Source: Helicobacter sp. 12S02232-10
Lineage (GTDB): Bacteria > Campylobacterota > Campylobacteria > Campylobacterales > Helicobacteraceae
Assembly (NCBI RefSeq): GCF_002272895.1
Contig: NZ_MLAQ01000001.1
Span: forward strand, 211,800-275,799
Length of the DNA stretch: 64,000 bases
Direction: 5' to 3'
The notes under the pieces are model-generated. The model had not been told where the DNA came from. It saw only the letters and a list, made by a program, of their open reading frames with translations, and did no database searches. A program made the translations under genes and the position numbers. Positions 8,605 to 17,660 of the stretch are shown piece by piece; the stretch's first letter is position 1, and every line of letters begins with the position of its first letter.

Positions 8605-10020
8605 ATGCTAAGAAAGAATATAAAACATCTGGTTGCTTCAATGCTGATGATGACCAGCGTGTATGGTTTTGATTACAAGGTCAGCGGGAGTGCAATCAAT
8701 TTTTCAAAATTTGGCTTCAATAACAGCAGGATTGACGCAATGAAAGGACAATACCCCACAGAAAGTTTTGTAAATATCACCGGAACACTTCAAGTAGATG
8801 CACAACTTGCAGATGGCTTAAGTGCAGGAATTGGTGGAGCAGTCGGCGGGCAAGTATATGACTCAACCAAATTCGCAAAAAATGTCAATGGGGGTCTTGC
8901 AAGTCCTTATGGTTTGGGATATGAATATATGGGGGAATGGAACGGATGGTTCCCCGACTATTACACAAATGCCACAGCCCGCAATGCAAAAAACTACATT
9001 ATTTATAATGCCTATTTAGACTACAAATACAACGATATGTTTCATATTATCGTAGGACGATATAAATCAGATATGGATTGGTTTTACCAATATACAGAAG
9101 GTGCCAAAGCAACGCTCAAATTATCTGACTTTACATTCTATGCTTTCACTTCTTGGGGAAGAGGAATAGCAGATGGCCAGTGGCTCTATAATTTTTATCG
9201 AGAAAAATACTACGGAGTCCATGCTTTAGGAGTTACTTACAATCATAAAGGTCTCACTGCCGAACCTTTTGTATGGTTCTCTCCTGAAACCTTTACAGCT
9301 CCAGGTGTTAAATTTATTTATGATACAGATCCAAACTTTGAAGGAAAGGGTTTCCGATCAAAAACTACAGTTATTGGAATGTATGTCTATCAGGCCAATA
9401 ATGATAAATACGGCAGATACGCTCCCGCAAGATACAATACTTGGGATCCCTACCTTGATGGTGGAAAATGGAAGGGATTACAAGGACCTGGCGGAGGAAC
9501 CATTCTTATCAAACAACGTTTTGACCTCAATAACTACAATTTTGGCGGGGGTCTATACATCAATATAGGGAATCCTAACCCCAACATAGGAACTTATGGA
9601 AACCCAATCGGTATTGAACAATGGACAGATAGTATTTACAATATCGGTTATGCTGGTATAAACAACATTACCGCCGCTGATGCTTTTACCGCATTTTTAA
9701 GAGGTGGGGCAAGCTATGGACAATTCAGCTGGGATATTGTCGGGAGAGTAACAACTGCTCCTAGAGCCAATGAACAAAGTTTAGCGCTTTATTTAGATTA
9801 CCAATTCACCAATCATATCCAAGCAGGCATAAAACTAGAGTGGTTTGATTCAACTACAAAAGCAGGATACAATCCTGGAGCAGGCTATCTTGATAGAGAT
9901 GGAAGCGTTATCAATCCCGCTACTGGTGTCGCTGATAAAGCAGCGGGAAGTTTTGGAATCGCAAAAAATATCACACAAGACAGAAGCCATATTATGACCC
10001 ATATCAGCTATAGTTTCTGA
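8605..10020 (+). CDS. Hof-family outer membrane protein, copy 2
   Basis: At 471 residues this is the longest of the five. The signal peptide ends near residue 21 before FDYKVSG, and the C-terminus is YSF. Shared blocks are present: SKFGFNNS, YPTESFV, NFEGKGFRSKTTVIG, LLIKQ-like ILIKQRFDLNNYN and NIGTYGNPIGIEQW. Its extra length is near the C-terminus, where a glycine- and asparagine-rich insert (YLDRDGSVINPATGVADKA) precedes the conserved end ITQDRSHIMTHISYSF, probably an enlarged surface loop. It has its own promoter with the repeat array upstream and a strong hairpin downstream, so it is probably regulated separately from its neighbours. Confidence 0.88.
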   Translation: MLRKNIKHLVASMLMMTSVYGFDYKVSGSAINFSKFGFNNSRIDAMKGQYPTESFVNITGTLQVDAQLADGLSAGIGGAVGGQVYDSTKFAKNVNGGLASPYGLGYEYMGEWNGWFPDYYTNATARNAKNYIIYNAYLDYKYNDMFHIIVGRYKSDMDWFYQYTEGAKATLKLSDFTFYAFTSWGRGIADGQWLYNFYREKYYGVHALGVTYNHKGLTAEPFVWFSPETFTAPGVKFIYDTDPNFEGKGFRSKTTVIGMYVYQANNDKYGRYAPARYNTWDPYLDGGKWKGLQGPGGGTILIKQRFDLNNYNFGGGLYINIGNPNPNIGTYGNPIGIEQWTDSIYNIGYAGINNITAADAFTAFLRGGASYGQFSWDIVGRVTTAPRANEQSLALYLDYQFTNHIQAGIKLEWFDSTTKAGYNPGAGYLDRDGSVINPATGVADKAAGSFGIAKNITQDRSHIMTHISYSF

Positions 10021-10027
10021 TAAAAAA

Positions 10028-10061
10028 TATTTTTGTAACATTTAATTATGTTACAAAAATA
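10028..10061. terminator. Perfect 14-bp hairpin after hof2
   Basis: TATTTTTGTAACAT pairs perfectly with ATGTTACAAAAATA around the 6-base loop TTAATT, beginning seven bases after the hof2 stop. The T-run lies in the ascending arm on one strand and the descending arm on the other, so it could work in either direction. It is most likely the hof2 terminator. Confidence 0.6.
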
Positions 10062-10094
10062 AATCTTTCTTTCTTAAAATAATCCTACTTTACC

Positions 10095-10116
10095 TTTTTA
10101 ATCTGTTTTTAATCTG
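10095..10116 (+). repeat. Tandem 11-bp repeat upstream of hof3
   Basis: TTTTTAATCTG occurs twice with no gap. The period is about one helical turn, so the two copies face the same side of the DNA. It lies 45-66 bases before the hof3 ATG, in the expected promoter region; no clear -10 box is adjacent. Confidence 0.5.
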
Positions 10117-10160
10117 TTCTAACATTAAATTAAAATTGTTTAATATTTGGAGGAGTGACA

Positions 10161-11522
10161 ATGAAAATTTTGACAAAGAACTTACTAATAACAGGAATAC
10201 TTATCTCTTTTGGCTATGCATTTGATTATAAAGTTAGCGGACAATTCCAAAATTCATCAAAATTTGGCTTCAATAACGATAAAATCAATCAAGATACAGG
10301 AAAATACCCAACGGATTCTTTTTCTGTTGTAACTGCCATCTTGGGAGTAGATATGAATCTTGGATACGGTTTTTATGCAGGATTGGCAGGTGCAGTGGGA
10401 GGTATGGTCTTTGACAATACTAAATTTCAAAGAACAGTAAATGGGGAAGTATTAAACCCTCAAGGATTGGCTTGGAATTATTTTGGTTTTTGGCCAGGAC
10501 CTGATTACAGATCAGAAATATCAGCTCGAACTGCAAGGGATTATTTGGTTCAAAATGCCTTTATTGCCTATAAATACGAACAATATATTGAGATTAAAGC
10601 CGGAAGATTTAACATTCCTGGAGACTGGCTCAGCGGATATATTCAAGGGGTATCGCTTCAATCCTATGCAATTCCCCATACTCGAATTTGGGCTTTTACC
10701 ACCAATCGCCGAGCAACCTTAGGGGGGAAATGGCTTAAAGATTTTAAATATATGAATCAAAACATACCCGTAGATAATGGCAGAGGCTTCTACGTATATG
10801 CACTAGGAGCAGATTTTAAATATAAAAACTTTAATATTCACCCCTATATTTATGCTCAAGATTCCCGTTTTATTGCACCAGGATTTCATTTCACCTATGA
10901 TACAAATCCAAATTTTAAACTTGAGGGCTTTCGATCAAAAACTGAAATTATATTTTTAGATATGCGCCACATCGGTCCGGCGCTAAGCAAATCTAGTGCT
11001 TATAATAATTACGATATATTTTTATATCCAGGTCGCCAAGTTGCTGGAAAAGGCGGACAAAGCTTACTTATCAAGCAAACTTTTGAAATCAATAATTACA
11101 ATGTTGGTGCAATGCTTTATAAAAATTTCGGGAATCCAAATGAATTTTTGACTCCCTATGGAGATCCGACCGGATTTGACAATTACGATAATAGTGTTTA
11201 TGATAGCGCAGCTTGGAATGATGTATTTCGCCGAGATGCTATCAATGGATTTTTATTTTTGGGGGCGAAATATAATCGCTTAGGCTGGCAATTTTTAGCT
11301 CGCTATACCGATAGCCCCAGAGCAAGAGAGGAAGCAGTTTCGATAGGTGTCGATTATAAATTTCCGCTCAATTTTACTGCCGGCTTCAAAGTAGAATACT
11401 ATAGCAACACAACATTTAAAGGTTATACCCTTGGTTATAGCAATAATAAACCAAAGCCTCTAGAGCAAAATGTCACTCAAGATCGAAGCTTTATATCCAC
11501 TTATATTCAACATAATTTCTAA
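10161..11522 (+). CDS. Hof-family outer membrane protein, copy 3
   Basis: A 453-residue paralogue. I chose the ATG at 10161 over the in-frame GTG six bases earlier because GGAGGAG at 10149-10155 is correctly spaced for it. The signal peptide ends FGYA before FDYKVSG and the C-terminus is HNF. Blocks shared with the other copies are SKFGFNNDK, YPTDSFSVV, NFKLEGFRSKTEII, LLIKQTFEINNYN, KNFGNPNEFLTPYGDP and VTQDRSFISTYIQHNF. It carries WLKDFKYMNQN, which is shared only with copy 4 (WLKDFKYINSS). Copies 3 and 4 therefore look like the most recent duplication pair. Confidence 0.87.
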   Translation: MKILTKNLLITGILISFGYAFDYKVSGQFQNSSKFGFNNDKINQDTGKYPTDSFSVVTAILGVDMNLGYGFYAGLAGAVGGMVFDNTKFQRTVNGEVLNPQGLAWNYFGFWPGPDYRSEISARTARDYLVQNAFIAYKYEQYIEIKAGRFNIPGDWLSGYIQGVSLQSYAIPHTRIWAFTTNRRATLGGKWLKDFKYMNQNIPVDNGRGFYVYALGADFKYKNFNIHPYIYAQDSRFIAPGFHFTYDTNPNFKLEGFRSKTEIIFLDMRHIGPALSKSSAYNNYDIFLYPGRQVAGKGGQSLLIKQTFEINNYNVGAMLYKNFGNPNEFLTPYGDPTGFDNYDNSVYDSAAWNDVFRRDAINGFLFLGAKYNRLGWQFLARYTDSPRAREEAVSIGVDYKFPLNFTAGFKVEYYSNTTFKGYTLGYSNNKPKPLEQNVTQDRSFISTYIQHNF

Positions 11523-11545
11523 TGCCGGCAAAAAATCAATTATGT

Positions 11546-11551
11546 TATAAT
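11546..11551 (+). promoter_or_regulatory. Candidate -10 box of hof4
   Basis: TATAAT in GTTATAATAAAA, 35 bases before the ATG, in a 63-base gap. Read-through from hof3 is equally possible because no terminator is visible in the gap. Confidence 0.45.
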
Positions 11552-11585
11552 AAAATATTAAGTAATAGTAAAGGGTACGAGACAG

Positions 11586-12950
11586 ATGTTTATAAAAAAA
11601 CGAATTTTTCTATTTTTTTTATTTGCAAAAATCGTATTTGGTCTTGATTATAATTTTTCTGGGAATATAGCAAATTATTCCAAATTTGGACTCAACCATT
11701 CCGTAATCAATGAAACAACAGGACAATATCCCACCGATAGTTTCTCTGTTTTATATGCTTTAGCCAATCTTGATATAGTAACCAAAAACCATTTCAATAT
11801 GGGAGTTGGTTTTGCATTCGGAGGCATTATTTATGATTCCACAAAATATGATCGCGATGTAGAAGGAAAGCTTGTTAATCCAAACGGATTGGCATATAAA
11901 TATCTTGGTTATTATCAAGGTTTTTATGCTCAACGAAAAGCCACCGCACTCAATACCAAAAACTATTATTTTTCAAACTTATATGCCGGATATGAAAATA
12001 GTTTTTTTAGTTTTAAAATCGGACGATTTTTGTTTAGAAATACCGACTGGCTTACAGGAAATCAAGAGGGAGCAGAAATTCATTTTAAAACTGATCATAT
12101 CGATATATGGGGAGTAATGACGCATAAAAAAGCTTCTTTAGGAGGAAAATGGCTCAAAGATTTCAAATATATCAATTCTTCCAAAATGCCTACATTTGTT
12201 ACAGGGGTTAAGATGAAATTTCAAAAATTTATCTTCAATCCATATGTCCAATCCCAACCCAACCTTTATCTTATGTCGGGGTTTAATCTAAGCTATGCAA
12301 CAAGTTTTAATCTTTGGGGAACTCCCATCAATTCTGAAACAAGTTTGTTGAGTTTTTACATTCACCATACACCTATGGCTCAAAATCGAATTTCTGTTTA
12401 TGACAACGGAGAAATACCTGTATTTGGACAAATTACCGTTCCCACGCTTCACGGCTACAAAGGGAGACGCGTGGGCAAAGGTGGAGAAAATTTTTTAATC
12501 AAACAAGTTTTTAAAATTTCTCAAAACGATCTTAAGCATCATTTTGGTTTTCAAATCTATAAAAACTTTGGGAATTCAAACGAATTTGTAGGTGGCTATG
12601 GAAACCCATTAGGGATAGATTTGAATGACAGCACCATTTATGATAGAGGAACGGCCAATAATGCCATCTTTGCCGATAATGCATTTAACAATATCGTGTT
12701 TTATGGAATTAAATACCAAAAATTTGATATGAATGTTGTTAATCGCTATACTACAAGTTCAAGAAGCAATGAAGAAAGTTTTTCTTTGAATATGGACTAT
12801 CTTTTTGCAAATAAATTAAGTTTAGGGATTAACTTCACCTATTTCGATGACATTACCAAAAAAGGCTATCAGGTTTATCAAACGTATTTAGAGCATAATA
12901 TTAAAGAAGACAGAAGTTATATTTCGACCTATATCAAACATACATTTTAA
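11586..12950 (+). CDS. Hof-family outer membrane protein, copy 4
   Basis: A 454-residue paralogue. The signal peptide runs MFIKKRIFLFFLFAKIVFG before LDYNFSG, and the C-terminus is HTF. Shared blocks are SKFGLNHS, YPTDSFSV, a diverged FLIKQVFKIS, KNFGNSNEFVGGYGNPLGID and EDRSYISTYIKHTF. It is the most diverged copy: the TNPNFEGxGFRS block found in the others is replaced by YATSFNLWGTPINSETSL, a likely surface or strand change. It is therefore the copy most likely to have a different substrate. The SD (AAAGGG) is weaker and further from the ATG than for copies 1-3. Confidence 0.85.
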   Translation: MFIKKRIFLFFLFAKIVFGLDYNFSGNIANYSKFGLNHSVINETTGQYPTDSFSVLYALANLDIVTKNHFNMGVGFAFGGIIYDSTKYDRDVEGKLVNPNGLAYKYLGYYQGFYAQRKATALNTKNYYFSNLYAGYENSFFSFKIGRFLFRNTDWLTGNQEGAEIHFKTDHIDIWGVMTHKKASLGGKWLKDFKYINSSKMPTFVTGVKMKFQKFIFNPYVQSQPNLYLMSGFNLSYATSFNLWGTPINSETSLLSFYIHHTPMAQNRISVYDNGEIPVFGQITVPTLHGYKGRRVGKGGENFLIKQVFKISQNDLKHHFGFQIYKNFGNSNEFVGGYGNPLGIDLNDSTIYDRGTANNAIFADNAFNNIVFYGIKYQKFDMNVVNRYTTSSRSNEESFSLNMDYLFANKLSLGINFTYFDDITKKGYQVYQTYLEHNIKEDRSYISTYIKHTF

Positions 12951-12993
12951 GGGATATTAACTATGGTAGGTACAATGAATTACGAGAGTCAAA

Positions 12994-14271
12994 ATGAATA
13001 AAATTTTTAATAAAATCTTATTTTTTATGTGCGTAAATCTGCTTCCTCTTTTTGGTTTTGATATGAAAGTGACAGGACAAGCAAGCACTTTTTCAAAAAT
13101 AGGCTTTGATGCCAAAAAATATGATCCAAATAAGGGTATTTATCCTACTGAAACTTATGCAACAATGATGGGTGAGCTTGATTTAGAAATGAATCTTGCC
13201 AAAGGTTTAAACATAATGGTTGGCGGAATGGTCAATGGCATTGTTTATGATTCTACAATTTGGCAGGGAGATGGTCCCCTTGCTACCGAATACATAGGTT
13301 ATTGGGCAGGACATAGTGGTCAAACACTCCAATCCCCGAGATTTGCTATGATTCATAATGCCTATATCAGCTATGATTATGAAGGCATTTTTGGTATCAA
13401 AGCCGGAAGATATGAAACTCAAGGTTATGACTGGTTTAGTGCATTCAACCAAGGCGTGGAAGCGTATGCAAAATATTATGACACAAAAGTCTGGATACTC
13501 TATTCTGATGCTCGCGCTTCTGCTTATAATGACTGGTTCTGGCCTTATGGCAGATATTACACAAGTGGCGCTCCATTAATGGCAGGAGGCATTCAATACT
13601 CAAAAAATGGATTGAGTATTTCCCCCTATATTTATTATATTCCTGAAAATATGAGTGCTCCAGGTTTTAATATTACTTATGATACAAACCCTCATTTTAA
13701 GCAAGAAGGTTTCCGTTCAAAAACTACTATTGTCGCCCTTTTCCCAATGTATGAAAGAATAAATCCAACATCAAGAGATACTATAGTGTTTGGACAGCTA
13801 CTCGGAAAAAATGCACAAACTTTATTCATCAGACAACAATTTGATATCAATAATTATAGTTTTGGAGCAATTCTTTATAAAAATTTTGGAAATGCCAACG
13901 GAAAAATAGGAATTTATGGAGATCCAATTACTTACAATGTTTGGACAGGCAGCGTTTATGATTCCGGACCCTCTCTTTCAAATATGATAGGCAAAGATGC
14001 CTTGAGTGGATTTTTGTATTTTGGCTCTCAAATTTTAAATTTTAAATGGCAGCTGCTTGGAAGACTTACTTCTAGTCCAAGAGCAAATGAACAAAGTCTT
14101 GCGCTTTATCTGAACTATACTTTCAGTGAGCATATAGATACTGGAATAAAAATCGAATATTTTAGGGATGTTACGCATAAAGGTTACTACATCGGAAATG
14201 GACCGATTCTTCAAAATGATAATATTTCAGATAGAAGCCACGCAATGGTGCATATTACCTATAGCTTTTAA
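12994..14271 (+). CDS. Hof-family outer membrane protein, copy 5
   Basis: The shortest copy, 425 residues. The signal peptide ends LPLFG before FDMKVTG and the C-terminus is YSF. Shared blocks are SKIGFDAKK, YPTETYATM, NPHFKQEGFRSKTTIV, LFIRQQFDINNYSFG, KNFGNANGKIGIYGDP, SPRANEQSLALYLNY and DRSHAMVHITYSF. Its blocks are closest to those of copies 1 and 2. Only 43 bases separate it from copy 4, with no terminator, so it is probably co-transcribed. It directly precedes the NDH-2-like gene and the ketone-body operon. Confidence 0.87.
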   Translation: MNKIFNKILFFMCVNLLPLFGFDMKVTGQASTFSKIGFDAKKYDPNKGIYPTETYATMMGELDLEMNLAKGLNIMVGGMVNGIVYDSTIWQGDGPLATEYIGYWAGHSGQTLQSPRFAMIHNAYISYDYEGIFGIKAGRYETQGYDWFSAFNQGVEAYAKYYDTKVWILYSDARASAYNDWFWPYGRYYTSGAPLMAGGIQYSKNGLSISPYIYYIPENMSAPGFNITYDTNPHFKQEGFRSKTTIVALFPMYERINPTSRDTIVFGQLLGKNAQTLFIRQQFDINNYSFGAILYKNFGNANGKIGIYGDPITYNVWTGSVYDSGPSLSNMIGKDALSGFLYFGSQILNFKWQLLGRLTSSPRANEQSLALYLNYTFSEHIDTGIKIEYFRDVTHKGYYIGNGPILQNDNISDRSHAMVHITYSF

Positions 14272-14368
14272 TCATATTTCTATAAATATTTTTACGTAAG
14301 AATTAATCTATTGTTTTAATTGGTATAAAATACTTTGCAAAATTAACAATACCTTTACAAGGAAAATA

Positions 14369-15562
14369 ATGAAACAGGCAAAGATTCTTCTTTTGGGCGC
14401 AGGTTACGGCTGTTTGAGTGTTTTAAAAAATCTTCAAGAAAATACTTTGAAGCAAGCTAAATTCACTTTAATCAATAATAATGCCTATCATTATCATACA
14501 ATATTATTGCACGAAGTCAGTTCAGGGGCAAAAAATCAAAGCACCTGCTATGATCTTAAAGAAATTCTTCCCAAAGAAGTGGGACTGATTGTCGATGAAG
14601 TCTTATCCATAGAAGAGACTAAAGTAATTACAAAAAATGGAACTTATGATTATGACTATCTGATTATAGGTTTGGGATTTCAATCTGATTCTTTCGGGAT
14701 CAAGGGCATAGAAGAATACTCTTTAAGCATCACTTCTTTTTCAAGTGCATTGCATATCAAAAATCATATTCAAAAAAGACTTGAAACCTATCTTCAAAAA
14801 AAAGATAAAAATGACCTTAAATTCATTGTTTGCGGAGGAGGCTTTACAGGGATCGAATTCAGTGCTTCTTTAGCTCAAGAACTACATAAAAAAGCAAAAA
14901 TTTTAGGTATCAATCCGAGTGATATAGAAATTTTTTGTGTTGAAGCAATGCCTCACATTCTTCCTATGTTTGACCAAAATATGAGCAAAATCGCATGCCA
15001 AAGACTTGAAAACTTAGGCATCAAAGTATTGGAAAATTCTAAAATTTTAGAATGTTTTCAAGATGGAATTTTGATACAAAATCAAGATGAAAATAAAAAA
15101 ATCATTGCAAATACAATTATTTGGAGCGCAGGAGTAAAAGGTTCTAGCGTAATCCAAAATTCACCTTATTTTCAAAGCGAACGTAGCAAAATAAAAATCG
15201 ATCATTTTTTACATCCCCTCCAAGAATTGCCTAATAAAAATAAAATATTTGTAGTCGGAGATTGCGGAGCACTTCAAGATCCCGTTACAAATCGATTTTA
15301 TCCCCCAACTGCCCAAATTGCAACTAGAGAAGGAAAATATCTCAGCGAAGCCATTGAAGCAATACTTTCTGACAAAGATTTTGACAAACCTTTTACTTTT
15401 GCCTCTGGAAATAGTGTTTGTTCTTTGGGAAAAAATTATGCTTTAGGCACACTAGAAAATAAAAATATTTTTGGTTTTAAAGCATATATCCTCAAAAGAA
15501 TCATCGAAAATATATGGAATCTCAAAATAAAGGGATTTTCAAGCCTATTTAAAAAAGACTGA
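14369..15562 (+). CDS. NDH-2-like FAD/NAD(P)H oxidoreductase
   Basis: A 397-residue two-dinucleotide-binding-domain flavoprotein resembling type II NADH dehydrogenase, which passes electrons from NADH to quinone at the inner membrane without pumping protons. The FAD motif is GAGYGC at residues 10-15. The second Rossmann motif, CGGGFTGIEF, starts near 155 and the third, VVGDCGAL, is in the C-terminal half. PTAQIATREGKY is typical of NDH-2. The third glycine of the first GxGxxG motif is replaced by cysteine. There is no membrane span; the basic C-terminus (LKRIIENIWNLKIKGF) could be an amphipathic anchor. It may reoxidise NADH made by the downstream dehydrogenase; sulfide:quinone reductase is less likely. 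Confidence 0.72.
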   Translation: MKQAKILLLGAGYGCLSVLKNLQENTLKQAKFTLINNNAYHYHTILLHEVSSGAKNQSTCYDLKEILPKEVGLIVDEVLSIEETKVITKNGTYDYDYLIIGLGFQSDSFGIKGIEEYSLSITSFSSALHIKNHIQKRLETYLQKKDKNDLKFIVCGGGFTGIEFSASLAQELHKKAKILGINPSDIEIFCVEAMPHILPMFDQNMSKIACQRLENLGIKVLENSKILECFQDGILIQNQDENKKIIANTIIWSAGVKGSSVIQNSPYFQSERSKIKIDHFLHPLQELPNKNKIFVVGDCGALQDPVTNRFYPPTAQIATREGKYLSEAIEAILSDKDFDKPFTFASGNSVCSLGKNYALGTLENKNIFGFKAYILKRIIENIWNLKIKGFSSLFKKD

Positions 15563-15697
15563 TCCATCTGTTTCTGTCTTTTTTCCCTGTCAAAATTTAT
15601 CTGATCTCATTAATTATCTAAAAATGATAAAAACATTAAAAAATATTCATATTTGTTTCAAAAAGAAAAAATATATAAAATCAAAAATATTATTTTA

Positions 15698-15727
15698 TTG
15701 ACCCATTATTTTAAATAATGCTAGTAT
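15698..15727 (+). promoter_or_regulatory. Promoter of the ketone-body operon with palindrome filling the spacer
   Basis: TTGACC (15698-15703) and TAGTAT (15722-15727) are 18 bases apart. Almost exactly this spacer is the perfect palindrome CATTATTT-T-AAATAATG at 15704-15720. A protein bound there would cover the core promoter, so repression in the absence of substrate, or MerR-type spacer distortion, is plausible. Confidence 0.55.
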
Positions 15728-15752
15728 CTAAAAAAATTAAAGGAATCTTTAT

Positions 15753-16937
15753 ATGAAAGAAATTGTGATTGTGGCAGCCAAAAGGTCAGCTATCGGAAGT
15801 TTTGGTGGAAGCTTAAAGGATATTTCGGCTACAGATTTAGCAACGCAGGTTTTAAAAGCGACACTTAAAGACATAAATCTAGCTGCACAAGAAATAGACG
15901 AAGTCATTTTAGGTCAAGTATTACAAGCTGGAAGTGGTCAAAACACTGCCAGACAAGTTGCCATCAAAGCAGGATTGAATCAAAGTGTTTCAGCTTTCAC
16001 AATCAATAAAGTTTGTGGTTCGGGATTAAAATCCGTTGCCCTAGCCTATCAATCCATTTTAATTGGTGATAATGACTTGGTTGTAGCTGGAGGGGTTGAA
16101 AATATGAGCCAATCCCCATATTTGCTTAAAAAAGCCCGCTTTGGCTATAAAATGGGTAATTCAGAACTCATAGATTCTATGATCTCAGATGGTTTGTGGT
16201 GTGCAATCAATGATTATCATATGGGACAAACAGCTGAAAATCTATGCAAATGCTATGACATTACTCGCCAAGAACAAGACGAATTTGCACTTAAATCCCA
16301 ACAAAAAGCTCTCAAAGCTAGTCAATCAGGAAGATTTAAAGATGAAATTATCCCCATTGAAATTCCAGATAAAAAAGGCGTAAAGATTTTTGAAAATGAT
16401 GAATTTATTCGAAAAGATGCCTCAATAGAATCTTTAGAAAAACTCAAACCTGCTTTTGCAAAAGATGGTAGTGTAACAGCAGGAAATTCTTCAGGAATCA
16501 ACGATGGAGCAGCCATTGTTATTTTATGCAGCAAAGAAAAAGCTCAAAAACTAGGACTCAAACCTTTAGTTAGCATTCAAGGATTTGCAACTGCAGGAGT
16601 TGATCCTAGCATTATGGGCATAGGTCCTATAGAAGCAAGTAAGAAAGTTTTACATAAAACAGGATTAAATTTAGATCAGATCGATCTCATTGAGGCAAAT
16701 GAAGCGTTTGGGGCTCAGAGTCTTGCTGTTGCAAAAGATTTGAATTTTAATCCCGATAAACTCAACGTCAATGGAGGTGCAATTGCGTTAGGACATCCTA
16801 TAGGTGCAAGTGGCGCAAGAATCCTTGTAACCCTGATTCACGAAATGCTTAAACGAAAGTCTGTCTATGGACTTGCAACGCTCTGTATTGGTGGCGGACA
16901 AGGAATTGCAAGTATTGTAAAATCTTGTCAATCGTAA
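15753..16937 (+). CDS. atoB: Acetyl-CoA C-acetyltransferase (thiolase)
   Basis: Cleaves acetoacetyl-CoA to two acetyl-CoA, or the reverse. It is a full-length 394-residue thiolase with nucleophile Cys88 in KVCGSG, His348 in GHPIGASG and second Cys378 in CIGGGQG. NEAFGAQ is also present. AAGGAA precedes the ATG. It is the first gene of a six-gene plus-strand series (thiolase, scoA, scoB, atoE, bdhA, GntP permease). This resembles the H. pylori acetone/acetoacetate locus, which also has a Hof gene nearby. In this context it runs in the degradative direction. Confidence 0.95.
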   Translation: MKEIVIVAAKRSAIGSFGGSLKDISATDLATQVLKATLKDINLAAQEIDEVILGQVLQAGSGQNTARQVAIKAGLNQSVSAFTINKVCGSGLKSVALAYQSILIGDNDLVVAGGVENMSQSPYLLKKARFGYKMGNSELIDSMISDGLWCAINDYHMGQTAENLCKCYDITRQEQDEFALKSQQKALKASQSGRFKDEIIPIEIPDKKGVKIFENDEFIRKDASIESLEKLKPAFAKDGSVTAGNSSGINDGAAIVILCSKEKAQKLGLKPLVSIQGFATAGVDPSIMGIGPIEASKKVLHKTGLNLDQIDLIEANEAFGAQSLAVAKDLNFNPDKLNVNGGAIALGHPIGASGARILVTLIHEMLKRKSVYGLATLCIGGGQGIASIVKSCQS

Positions 16938-16964
16938 AAAATAAATCTATCAAAAGGAAAAATA

Positions 16965-17660
16965 ATGAGTAAAGTTATTCACTCTCTCTCAGAAGCTTTC
17001 AAAACTCTAAAAGATGGGGATACACTATTGGTCGGAGGTTTTGGATTATGTGGAATACCCGAAAAATGTATTCAAGAAATTAAAAATAGAGGGACTAAAA
17101 ATCTCACCATCGTAAGCAATAATTGCGGTATCGATGATTTTGGTCTTGGTATTTTGCTCGCAAACAGACAAATTAAAAAAATCATTGCTTCTTATGTTGG
17201 AGAAAATAAAACCTTTGAGGCTCAATTTATCAATGGCGAAATTGAAGTTGTCCTAACACCTCAAGGCACACTGGCAGAACAACTCAGAGCAGGAGGAGCA
17301 GGAATCCCTGCGTTTTACACTCCTGCAGGCGTAGGCACTTTGGTCGCACAAGGCAAAGAAACAAGAGAATTCAATGGTAAAAAATATCTTTTAGAACACG
17401 CAATTACTGGAGATTTTGGAATTATTAAAGCTCAAAAAGCTGACACTTATGGGAACTTGATTTTTAACAAAACTGCTAGAAATTTCAATCCCTTATGTGC
17501 AACTGCAGGAAAAATTACCATAGCCGAAGTTGAAGAAATTGTCGAACTTGGAGAGCTTAAACCTGATGAAATTCATTTGAGCGGAATTTATGTGCAACAT
17601 ATTTATCAAGGTCAAAATTACGAAAAACGAATCGAAAAAATTACTACAAGGGAGGCTTAA
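16965..17660 (+). CDS. scoA: Succinyl-CoA:3-ketoacid CoA-transferase subunit A
   Basis: The alpha subunit of the SCOT enzyme, which activates acetoacetate by moving CoA from succinyl-CoA. The 231-residue protein shows the N-terminal glycine-rich signature [16 protein letters not shown] and the conserved [15 protein letters not shown]. It is 27 bases after the thiolase and is followed with no gap by scoB, as in H. pylori. An acetate-CoA or butyrate-CoA donor cannot be excluded from sequence alone, but the neighbours support acetoacetate. Confidence 0.94.
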   Translation: MSKVIHSLSEAFKTLKDGDTLLVGGFGLCGIPEKCIQEIKNRGTKNLTIVSNNCGIDDFGLGILLANRQIKKIIASYVGENKTFEAQFINGEIEVVLTPQGTLAEQLRAGGAGIPAFYTPAGVGTLVAQGKETREFNGKKYLLEHAITGDFGIIKAQKADTYGNLIFNKTARNFNPLCATAGKITIAEVEEIVELGELKPDEIHLSGIYVQHIYQGQNYEKRIEKITTREA

